64,000 bases of DNA from JAMHWF01 sp964371405 (GTDB taxonomy: Bacteria; Pseudomonadota; Gammaproteobacteria; Burkholderiales; Burkholderiaceae_C). The stretch is taken from NCBI GenBank assembly GCA_964371405.1, contig CAYJLV010000012.1, positions 1-64,000 of the forward strand, given 5' to 3'. Below the pieces are notes generated by a model, which was given only the letters and a program-made list of their open reading frames with translations, had not been told where the DNA came from and made no database searches. The position numbers were made by a program, and so were the translations under genes. How positions within the stretch are numbered: the first letter of the stretch is position 1; every line of letters begins with the position of its first letter. This document shows, piece after piece, positions 54,029-60,832 of this stretch.

Positions 54029-56316
54029 CGACTGCAACCCGGACCTGGAACAGACTCGTGATGGACCGGCGCAGCTGGTGGATGCCGCTGCTCCTTGTGC
54101 TGGCAGTCGGCATCGCGAGCATGCTGTACATGGGTACTCGCACCTATGTCGACGCTCCGCCGGTGCCCAGATTCGTGAGCGAGCGCGGAGAAGCGGTGAT
54201 CGACGCGGAGGCGATCACGCGCGGCCAGGGCGTCTTCCTGAAGTACGGGCTGATGAACTACGGCAGCTTCTTCGGTGACGGCGCCGGGCGCGGCCCCGAT
54301 TTCACGGCCGATGCCCTGCACCGCATGGCCGTCGCGATGCGTGACCATCACGCATCGCGTGACGGTGTCGACCTCGACTCCGCGCTGGCGATCGCGCAGC
54401 GCGAGATCCGCCGCAACCGGCACGAGGCTGCGACGAACACGGTCACGATCGGCGACGCGCAGGCCTATGCGGCGCGCGAGGTGCAGCGCGCGACCGTGGC
54501 GCACTTCCTCGGCGAGGGCAGCGCGCCCTTCCGTCCGGCTGGCTATATGCGCGATGAAGCCGAGTTGCGCGACCTTGGCGCGTTCTTCTTCTGGGGCGCC
54601 TGGGTCTGCGGCGTCGAGCGCCCCGGCAAGGACTACACCTACACGCACAACTGGCCTTACGACGAGCTCGCGGGCAACCGGCCGAGCGCTCAAGTGCTGA
54701 TCTGGAGCGTCGCTGCGGTGCTGGCGCTCGTCGCGGCGCTCGGCGCCGTGCTCTTCCTGTACGGGCGCTATTCGACGATCGCCGGATGGCGCCCGCCAGC
54801 ACGCGCCGGGCGTCCTGCGCCGGCTCGCGCCGCAGACGAGTTCCCGGGCGCTGCGTCGGTGCGAGCGCCGATAGAAGGCAGTCCATCGACGCTGCAACGG
54901 GCCACTTACCGCTTCTTCGTGGCGGCCGCCTTGCTGTTCGTGCTGCAGATGATCGCCGGCGTGCTCACGGTCCACGACTTCCTCGGCGTCACGCACGTCT
55001 TCGGTATCGATCTCGCTCGCCTGTTGCCCATTCCGGTCGTGCGCGGCTGGCACTTGCAGCTCGCGCTCCTGTGGATCACCGCATGCTGGATCGGCGCTTC
55101 CATCTTCGTGATCTCCACCGCTGCGCCGCGTGCGCCCGACGGGCAGCTGCGCCTCGTCGAATGGCTCTTCGCGTTGCTGCTGGTGACGACCGCCGGCGGA
55201 CTGGCCGGCGTCGCGCTCGGCCCGCACGGCCTGCTCGGCGAGCATTGGAATCTGCTCGGCAGCCAGGGCTGGGAGTTCGTCGAGCAGGGGCGCCTCTGGC
55301 AGGCGCTGCTGTTCATCGTCGTCGCGCTGTGGGCGGTCGTGCTCGTGCGCGCGGTCGCTCCGGTCTGGCGGAACGGCGACGCGTGGACACTGCCGAAGTG
55401 GCTCGTCTGGTGCGTCGTCAGCGTGCTGCTGCTGTTCGTCTCGGGTTTCGTGGCCACGCCGCAGACGAACTTCGTCGTCGCCGATTTCTGGCGCTGGGCC
55501 GTCATCCACATGTGGGTCGAAGCCTTCTTCGAGGTGTTCACGACCGCGGTGCTCGCGTACTTCATGGTGCTGATGGGGTTGGTGAGCCACGCGGCGGCAT
55601 CGCGCATCGTCTATCTCGCCACGCTGCTTTTCCTCGGTTCGGGTCTGCTCGGAATCTCGCACAACTTCTACTGGAACGCGAAGCCGGTGGAGACGCTTGC
55701 GATCGGCAGCGTCTTCTCGACGCTGCAGGTCGTGCCCTTGATCCTGTTGACACTCGAAGCCTGGCAGTTTCGCAACGCGCCGCAGCGCTTGCAGGCGCAA
55801 GGCGGCGCCTTTGCCCAGGGCGAGGCGTTCCGCTTCCTGCTCGCCGTGAACTTCTGGAACTTCTTCGGCGCGGGGATGTTCGGCTTTCTGATCAACCTGC
55901 CCATCGTCAACTACTACGAGCACGGCACGTATCTCACGGTGAACCACGGTCATGCCGCGCTGATGGGCGTCTACGGCAACCTCGCGATCGCGATGATCGT
56001 CTTCTGCGCGCGCTGCCTCGTGGCGCCCGAGCGGTGGAACGCGGTGCTGCTGCGGCGCGTCTTCTGGTCGCTGAATGTGGGTTTGCTGCTGATGGCGGCG
56101 ATGGATCTGTTGCCCGTCGGCATCGCGCAGTTGCTCGACGTGCTCGAGAACGGCTTCTGGCACGCGCGTTCGCAGGCATTCGTTCAGGGCGAGCTGTTCC
56201 AGACGCTGACCTGGGCGCGGATCGCCGGCGGCGCGCTGTTCGTCCTCGGTGGCGTTGTGCCTCTCGCGTGGTTCATCGTGACCCGGGCGGCGTTCCTGAA
56301 GATGCCGAGGGACTGA
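54025..56316 (+). CDS. nod: Putative nitric oxide dismutase (Nod), qNor-like
   Basis: 763-residue member of the heme-copper oxidase superfamily with the qNor layout: TM helix, periplasmic domain (about 40-220) without heme c, then about 13 TM helices. Heme ligands are in place: His343, His641, His643. FeB ligands His495 and Glu499 ('HMWVE') are present, but the conserved His-His is 'SHNFYW', giving His546-Asn547. The active-site Glu of qNor ('LEVxPL') is Gln568. At the quinol site, His317 remains but the Glu is Gly321, the Phe is Val325 and the C-terminal Asp is Gly736. As I recall, loss of the quinol site together with a FeB His-to-Asn change separates Nod from qNor. Expected reaction: 2 NO to N2 + O2. 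Residue calls are by eye; activity is inferred. Confidence 0.82.
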   Translation: MTTATRTWNRLVMDRRSWWMPLLLVLAVGIASMLYMGTRTYVDAPPVPRFVSERGEAVIDAEAITRGQGVFLKYGLMNYGSFFGDGAGRGPDFTADALHRMAVAMRDHHASRDGVDLDSALAIAQREIRRNRHEAATNTVTIGDAQAYAAREVQRATVAHFLGEGSAPFRPAGYMRDEAELRDLGAFFFWGAWVCGVERPGKDYTYTHNWPYDELAGNRPSAQVLIWSVAAVLALVAALGAVLFLYGRYSTIAGWRPPARAGRPAPARAADEFPGAASVRAPIEGSPSTLQRATYRFFVAAALLFVLQMIAGVLTVHDFLGVTHVFGIDLARLLPIPVVRGWHLQLALLWITACWIGASIFVISTAAPRAPDGQLRLVEWLFALLLVTTAGGLAGVALGPHGLLGEHWNLLGSQGWEFVEQGRLWQALLFIVVALWAVVLVRAVAPVWRNGDAWTLPKWLVWCVVSVLLLFVSGFVATPQTNFVVADFWRWAVIHMWVEAFFEVFTTAVLAYFMVLMGLVSHAAASRIVYLATLLFLGSGLLGISHNFYWNAKPVETLAIGSVFSTLQVVPLILLTLEAWQFRNAPQRLQAQGGAFAQGEAFRFLLAVNFWNFFGAGMFGFLINLPIVNYYEHGTYLTVNHGHAALMGVYGNLAIAMIVFCARCLVAPERWNAVLLRRVFWSLNVGLLLMAAMDLLPVGIAQLLDVLENGFWHARSQAFVQGELFQTLTWARIAGGALFVLGGVVPLAWFIVTRAAFLKMPRD

Positions 56317-56352
56317 CCCTGGAAAATCCAGTGCGGCAGGAAAAGCTAATCT

Positions 56353-56386
56353 CATTCTATACAAAGCGACATAAATGTATAGAATG
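56353..56386. promoter_or_regulatory. Inverted repeat, candidate antitoxin operator
   Basis: CATTCTATAC at 56353-56362 and its exact reverse complement GTATAGAATG at 56377-56386, a 10-bp perfect inverted repeat. It ends ten bases before the antitoxin start at 56396, so binding by the XRE protein would block its own promoter. The region is A+T rich amid G+C-rich DNA. Confidence 0.6.
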
Positions 56387-56395
56387 GGAATCACA

Positions 56396-56875
56396 ATGCC
56401 AGCCAAAGCACCACCCGTCGGCGAGGTTGTCGCGACCCGGCTCAGAGCCTTGGGCGAGCGCATCCGTGCCCATCGCGAGCTGCAGAAGGTGAGCGCCACG
56501 GTGGCCGCAGAGGCGGCGGGCATGTCCCGGGTGACCTTGCACCGCATCGAGCGCGGCGAGCCTTCGGTGACCATGGGGGCCTACCTGAGCGCCATCGACG
56601 CCGTCGGGTTGCAGTTGGAACTCCGCGATCCGCAGGCACGCCCGGCCACTGCTGACATCACCCGCCTGCCGGAGCGTGTGCGGCTGGCAGAGTTCCCCCA
56701 GCTCAAGGGCCTGGCCTGGCAACTGCACGACGTGGACGAACTCAGCCCGGCGGATGCCTTGAGCCTGTACGAACGCAACTGGCGGCACATCGACCGGGCC
56801 AGCATGGAGCCGGCCGAGCGTGCATTGCTCCGGGCCTTGGTGGACCAACTGGGCGGAGGGCGCCTGCTTGTTTGA
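56396..56875 (+). CDS. XRE-family HTH antitoxin-like regulator
   Basis: 159 residues. The HTH spans about residues 12-70 ('LGERIRAHRELQKVSATVAA', 'MSRVTLHRIERGEPS'). In-frame ATGs also lie at 56375 and 56384 but fall within the inverted repeat and lack ribosome sites; GGGA precedes 56396. Its stop overlaps the toxin's TTG start by eight bases. It forms the antitoxin half of an AbiEii-type pair and probably represses its own promoter. Confidence 0.8.
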   Translation: MPAKAPPVGEVVATRLRALGERIRAHRELQKVSATVAAEAAGMSRVTLHRIERGEPSVTMGAYLSAIDAVGLQLELRDPQARPATADITRLPERVRLAEFPQLKGLAWQLHDVDELSPADALSLYERNWRHIDRASMEPAERALLRALVDQLGGGRLLV

Positions 56876-57563
56876 GCGGCCACATCACCGCCGTATCGCG
56901 TCCGCCCTCGAGGCACTGGACGCTGACGTGCTGGCGGCGAACGACTGCCTCTTCGGCGGCGGTACGGCCATGGCGCTGCGCTACGGTGAATATCGCGAAT
57001 CGGTCGACATCGACTTCCTGGTCTCCAAGGTCGAGGGCTACCGCCAGCTGCGCCAGCGATTGACCGGCCCCGACGGCATGCGCGCCATCGTCCGAGCCGG
57101 CTACGCGCTGAGCCAGACCCGCGAGGTGCGCACAGACCAGTACGGCATTCGCACCATGCTGCAGGTCGACAGCGCCGACATCAAGTTCGAGATCGTGCTC
57201 GAGGGACGGATCGAGCTTGACGCGCCCGGTCCGGACGATCGCCAGTGCGGTGTGGCCACGCTCACGCCGCTGGACATGGCGACGACCAAACTGCTGGCGA
57301 ATTCCGACCGCTGGCGCGACGATGCCGTGATGAGCCGTGATCTCATCGACCTGGCGATGATGGCGCCGCCCAAGGCTTTGATGAAGCAAGCCATGGCCAA
57401 GGCGCAAGGCGCCTACGGCGAAAGCGTGGCCGCCGATCTGGCCAGCGCCGTGGAGGACCTGCGTGCGCGGCCTCATCGACTGGACCAGTGCATGCAGGCG
57501 ATGGCCATGACCAAGGTGTCGAAGGCGGCGCTGTGGGCGCGCATCAGAGCGCTGGTGCGCTGA
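56868..57563 (+). CDS. AbiEii/AbiGii-type nucleotidyltransferase toxin
   Basis: 231 residues from TTG 56868, with GGAGGG about seven bases upstream. 'FGGGTAMALRYG' and 'SVDIDFLVSK' are the nucleotidyltransferase motif I and metal-binding Asp pair; Lys in 'TKLLANSDRW' matches the C-terminal conserved site. AbiEii-type toxins of type IV systems modify RNA or nucleotides. The partner is an XRE protein rather than AbiEi. Confidence 0.82.
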   Translation: MFERPHHRRIASALEALDADVLAANDCLFGGGTAMALRYGEYRESVDIDFLVSKVEGYRQLRQRLTGPDGMRAIVRAGYALSQTREVRTDQYGIRTMLQVDSADIKFEIVLEGRIELDAPGPDDRQCGVATLTPLDMATTKLLANSDRWRDDAVMSRDLIDLAMMAPPKALMKQAMAKAQGAYGESVAADLASAVEDLRARPHRLDQCMQAMAMTKVSKAALWARIRALVR

Positions 57564-57804
57564 AGAACTGAACCGCCCCGGATCTTGCGGAGGCTTGTTG
57601 GGTGAAGTCAGGCTGCCACCTCACTTCATGACGACATCTGCATACCTGCATTGCAGGCGACGGGATATCAAAGCCCGTCGTTCACGCCTAGATTGCGGAC
57701 CGCATTCCCGAACTGCATCTGGTGGGTGCCTGCATTGAAGCGCGCAATTGCCAGGACGTAGTTCAGGGTGAGCAGGAACAGACCGCTCTTGCCAGGAGAC
57801 AACG
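57564..57804. other. Intergenic stretch with an unrecognised minus-strand fragment
   Basis: About 240 bases between the toxin gene and the Bug fragment. On the minus strand, about 57668-57790 reads 'LTLNYVLAIARFNAGTHQMQ' then 'FGNAVRNLGVNDGL' and stop. This looks protein-like but matches nothing I can name, and it has no start. Probably a gene remnant. Confidence 0.3.
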
Positions 57805-58137
57805 ATGACGACTTTCTCTCACGATCGACGGATGTTGCTGGCCGCCGCAGCTATTGCGACGCTCGTACCGCGTTCCTATGCACAGACCTGGCCCGCGAAG
57901 CCGATCCGCTGGGTGGTGGGTTCTCCACCGGGGGGAGGCACCGACGTGCTCGCCCGGACCGTGGGCGCTCAGCTGTCCACGCAGCTGAAACAGCAAATCC
58001 TCGTAGACAACCGATCTGGAGCGGCCGGCATGATAGCCGCTGAACATGTCGTGGAAGCACGTTCCGAGGCCTGCCGGCTTTTCTTTCTCGCGCCGGCATG
58101 GCGGCCCCGAACGCTCGCCGACCTGCCATCTGAATGA
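57805..58137 (+). pseudogene. Truncated Bug/TctC binding-protein gene
   Basis: Starts normally (AGGAGA, ATG 57805, signal peptide, 'WPAKPIRWVVGSPPGGGTDV') and keeps Bug homology to 'GMIAAEHVV' at about residue 84. After that the sequence changes abruptly and stops at 58137. The remaining two thirds of the protein are missing. Deletion remnant. Confidence 0.75.
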
Positions 58138-58144
58138 ATCGCAC

Positions 58145-58588
58145 ATGGCACATCCATCGTTCTCGCGTTCGCGTCGTTTCCGGCTTTCGCTTCTATCGCT
58201 GACGCTCCTGGCCTGCGACGCGGCCTGGGCGCAACAACAGGCGCCGCTGCAGGCGCCATCCGCCACTGCTGTTGCTCCGGCCCCGAGCCGGCACACGATT
58301 GCCGAGATCCAGGTCATCCCTCGGCCGGCTGGCACGGCGGACGACCGCTACAAGCATGTCGATGCCGCCATCGCCGTCATTCAGGCCTCCGGCCTGCGCT
58401 ACGAGGTGCACGGCATGGGCACGGTCGTCGAAGGCCCGCCCGAGAAGATCTGGCCGCTGCTGCAAGCCGTCCACCAGGCCACCCTCGAAGCCGGCGCCGA
58501 GCGCACACTGAGCATCATCAAGGTCTCGAGTTCGGCCCAGGCCGGCGGGCCGAGCGTCGACGAGCTGGTTCGCAAGTTCCGGAAGTGA
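58145..58588 (+). CDS. MTH1187/YkoF-like thiamine-binding family protein with export signal
   Basis: 147 residues. From about residue 50, 'IAEIQVIPRPAG' and 'YEVHGMGTVVEG' match the MTH1187/YqgV thiamine-binding fold (former DUF77). Unlike most members, a hydrophobic leader 'LSLLSLTLLACDAAWAQ' precedes it, possibly a lipoprotein or Sec signal. If real, the protein is periplasmic. Starts eight bases after the Bug remnant stop. Confidence 0.75.
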   Translation: MAHPSFSRSRRFRLSLLSLTLLACDAAWAQQQAPLQAPSATAVAPAPSRHTIAEIQVIPRPAGTADDRYKHVDAAIAVIQASGLRYEVHGMGTVVEGPPEKIWPLLQAVHQATLEAGAERTLSIIKVSSSAQAGGPSVDELVRKFRK

Positions 58589-58647
58589 CGCGGGCCCGAG
58601 CGGCCTTCATCGCTGCGCGAGAATACGAGCCATTGCAAGGAGTCCCC

Positions 58648-58872
58648 ATGCCGATCCACGAGTACGCCTGCCACGACTGCGGCCGCGAGTTCGAAGCGCT
58701 GATCCGCTCGAGCACCGTGGCCGAATGCCCGGGCTGTCATTCGACCGACCTCGAGAAGAAGCTGTCGGTGTTCGCCACCGCGTCGTCGGCGCCCGCGCCG
58801 ATGCCCGCCGCCTGTATGCCGTGCGGTTCCTGTGGGCATCCAGACGGGCCGGGTGGCTGTGCGCTGAACTGA
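58648..58872 (+). CDS. FmdB-type zinc-ribbon protein
   Basis: 74 residues. 'MPIHEYACHDCGREFEALIR' and 'CPGCHSTDLEKKLSVFA' are the FmdB putative regulatory zinc ribbon. AAGGAG upstream. The C-terminal 'CMPCGSCG' adds more Cys, as in many homologues. Function of the family unclear. Confidence 0.85.
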   Translation: MPIHEYACHDCGREFEALIRSSTVAECPGCHSTDLEKKLSVFATASSAPAPMPAACMPCGSCGHPDGPGGCALN

Positions 58873-58935
58873 GCGGCCTCTGCGCCGTCCGGCGCCAGGG
58901 TTACAGCGCGCCGCGGCGGGCCGGCATGGCTGCGC

Positions 58936-59268
58936 TCAGGGCTCGACGACGACCAGCCCTTTCATCTCGGGGTGCGGCCCGCAGGTGTAGGGGTAGCGGC
59001 CGGGCTTGTCGAAGCGGCGCTCCCACGATTCGTCGGGGAACATGCGCTCCGACTCGAATCCGCCTTCGCCGGTGAACAGCACCGAATGGCTGGTGCGCTT
59101 CTCGTGGTTGGTCCAGCGCACCGTCGCGCCGGCCTTGACCGTCAGCGTCGCGGGCTGGAACAGGCTTTCGCGGATCTGGACCTGGACCACGTCGGCGGCG
59201 CCGGCGGGCCACGCCGCCGCGAGCGCGGCGGCGAGACCCAGGTACTCAAGCAGGAAGCGGCGGCGCAT
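58936..59268 (-). CDS. Amicyanin-like type 1 copper protein
   Basis: 110 residues with an exported N-terminus ('MRRRFLLEYLGLAAAL'; cleavage near residue 25). Type 1 Cu ligands: His in 'SHSVLF', then Cys-x2-His-x2-Met in 'CGPHPEMKG', the amicyanin spacing. Last gene of the nirS cluster; a small copper protein is a plausible electron donor to the nitrite reductase (inference). Confidence 0.85.
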   Translation of the reverse strand: MRRRFLLEYLGLAAALAAAWPAGAADVVQVQIRESLFQPATLTVKAGATVRWTNHEKRTSHSVLFTGEGGFESERMFPDESWERRFDKPGRYPYTCGPHPEMKGLVVVEP

Positions 59269-59306
59269 GGTGCCCGGCTCCGGTGCTCACGACCTGCGGC
59301 GCCCGA

Positions 59307-60182
59307 TCACTGCTTGTTGGCCGTGACGTCGCCCTTGGTGTCGATGCCCAGCTGGTAGCCGAGCGACACGTGGTGGTAGCGGCCCGCGCTGTGGTCGTCG
59401 TGGATCGCGAAGCCGAAGTTGTAGGTCTTGCCGCTGGCGAGCGCGACGTCGCCCTCGCCGCCGGCGAGCTTGCGCGTGAAGACGACCGACCATTCGTCGC
59501 CCTTCTTCTCGCCCTTGGCATCGACCAGCGCCTTGCCGCCTTCCATCACGCGCTTGTCGGCGACGTGGCCGTCGAACTTGGCGCCCTTGCTCGTCCACTG
59601 CACGAGGTCGTAGTACTTGCCGCCGGCGACGCTGCCGTCCTTGACGTACTTCGTCTTCTTGTCGTCCTTGCCGTCCGGCATGGTGCGCGCGTCGTTGTGG
59701 CAGGTCTCCCAGCAGCCGCTCAGGTTGGCGCCGGGGACCTTGTTGTCCTCGAGCATGAAGGCCAGCTTGACGGCGTTGTCCTTGTCCATCTTGTCGGCGC
59801 CGCCGGCGGGCTGCTTCCAGCTGAAGCGCAGGTACAGGTTGGCGCCGTCGTGCGCGGCCTGCACCTGGACCGGGATCGAGCCGGCCTTGCCCTTGATGGG
59901 CGAGGGCTCGAGCTTCTGGCCGCTGGCCATCTTCTTGCCCATGTCGGCGGTTTCGTCGTGGTGGCAGCTGGCGCAGGTCTCGCCCTTGCGCAGCGCGCGC
60001 GCGCCGCCGTGCTCGCTGCCCTTGGAGATCCACTCCATCGGCGAGACGCCGGGGTAGAACACCGTGATCTTGGCGGCGGGCACCTTGCCCCAGTCGGGCG
60101 CGGCGGCGAACGCCGGGAGTGCGCCGAACGCGAGCGCGGCGGCCGCGACGGCGATGCGGGTCGGATGCAGGATGTGGTTCAT
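59307..60182 (-). CDS. Diheme cytochrome c with ethylbenzene-dehydrogenase-like domain
   Basis: 291 residues, Sec signal to about residue 27. One standard heme motif 'CASCH' (70-74) and one 'CWETCH' (157-162), a C-x3-CH spacing that is unusual for heme c. The C-terminal region ('GFAIHDDHSAGRYHHVSLGY') resembles the EB_dh heme-binding domain. Overlaps the NapC/NirT gene by four bases. Likely part of the electron chain between the quinol pool and NirS. Confidence 0.82.
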   Translation of the reverse strand: MNHILHPTRIAVAAAALAFGALPAFAAAPDWGKVPAAKITVFYPGVSPMEWISKGSEHGGARALRKGETCASCHHDETADMGKKMASGQKLEPSPIKGKAGSIPVQVQAAHDGANLYLRFSWKQPAGGADKMDKDNAVKLAFMLEDNKVPGANLSGCWETCHNDARTMPDGKDDKKTKYVKDGSVAGGKYYDLVQWTSKGAKFDGHVADKRVMEGGKALVDAKGEKKGDEWSVVFTRKLAGGEGDVALASGKTYNFGFAIHDDHSAGRYHHVSLGYQLGIDTKGDVTANKQ

Positions 60183-60772
60183 TCGTCGTCTTCCTTCATG
60201 CCCTTGGGCTTGTGGTGCGCGATCCCCTTGTGGCAGTCGATGCAGGTCTCGTCGTTCTTGACCGCCAGCTCATGGGACTTCCTGGCGCGCGGCTTCTGCT
60301 TCTCGATGTCCATGCTGGCCAGCGTGTGGCAGTTGCGGCACTCGAGCGAGTCGTTGGCCTTCATGCGCGCCCACTCGCGCTCGGCGAGCGTCAGCCGTTT
60401 GGCCTCGAACTTCTCGCGCGTGTCGATCGTGCCGACCAGCTTGCCCCACAGCTCGCGCGAGGCCTGGATCTTGCGCAGCATCTTCGGCCCCCATTCCTTG
60501 GGGACGTGGCAGTCCGCGCAGACCGCGCGCACGCCGGTGCGGTTGGTGTAGTGGATCGTGTTCTCGGAGTACTCCTTGTACACGTTGTCGCGCATCTCGT
60601 GGCAGCTGATGCAGAACGATTCCTTGTTGGTGGCCTCGACCACCGTGTTGAATCCGCCCCAGAGCACGACGCCTGCGACGACGCCGACGAGCAGCAGCGT
60701 CAGCACCGACCAGTGCGAGCTCGGGCGGCGCAGGCGGGCGAACCAGCCGGGCGCTTCGGTCTTGTTGTTCAC
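60179..60772 (-). CDS. nirT: NapC/NirT-family tetraheme cytochrome
   Basis: 197 residues: cytoplasmic start, one TM anchor (about 22-42) and four heme motifs, Cys54, Cys85, Cys145 and Cys177 (CISCH, CADCH, CRNCH, CIDCH). NapC/NirT proteins oxidise quinol and feed periplasmic reductases. Position directly after nirS makes NirT the best name. Confidence 0.9.
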   Translation of the reverse strand: MNNKTEAPGWFARLRRPSSHWSVLTLLLVGVVAGVVLWGGFNTVVEATNKESFCISCHEMRDNVYKEYSENTIHYTNRTGVRAVCADCHVPKEWGPKMLRKIQASRELWGKLVGTIDTREKFEAKRLTLAEREWARMKANDSLECRNCHTLASMDIEKQKPRARKSHELAVKNDETCIDCHKGIAHHKPKGMKEDDE

Positions 60773-60832
60773 GTGTGATCCCCGTGTGCGCAGCAGTGAC
60801 GGGCCCGCGCTCGCGCGCGGGCCCGGTCGGCA

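Noticed and set aside
54025..56316. Plain quinol-dependent NO reductase (norZ/norB)
   Set aside because: The layout fits, but the FeB His, the active-site Glu and three quinol-site residues are all changed together, which favours Nod. qNor remains the fallback if the alignment fails.
56319..56331. CTGGA-AAA-TCCAG hairpin just after the nod stop as a terminator
   Set aside because: Stem of only five base pairs with a three-base loop and no T-tract; too weak to annotate.
53776..56574. A 932-codon open frame opposite nod and the second peroxidase gene
   Set aside because: Composition is Arg/His/Gln/Glu-rich antisense of G+C-rich coding DNA. No domain, no ribosome site, and the plus-strand genes are certain.
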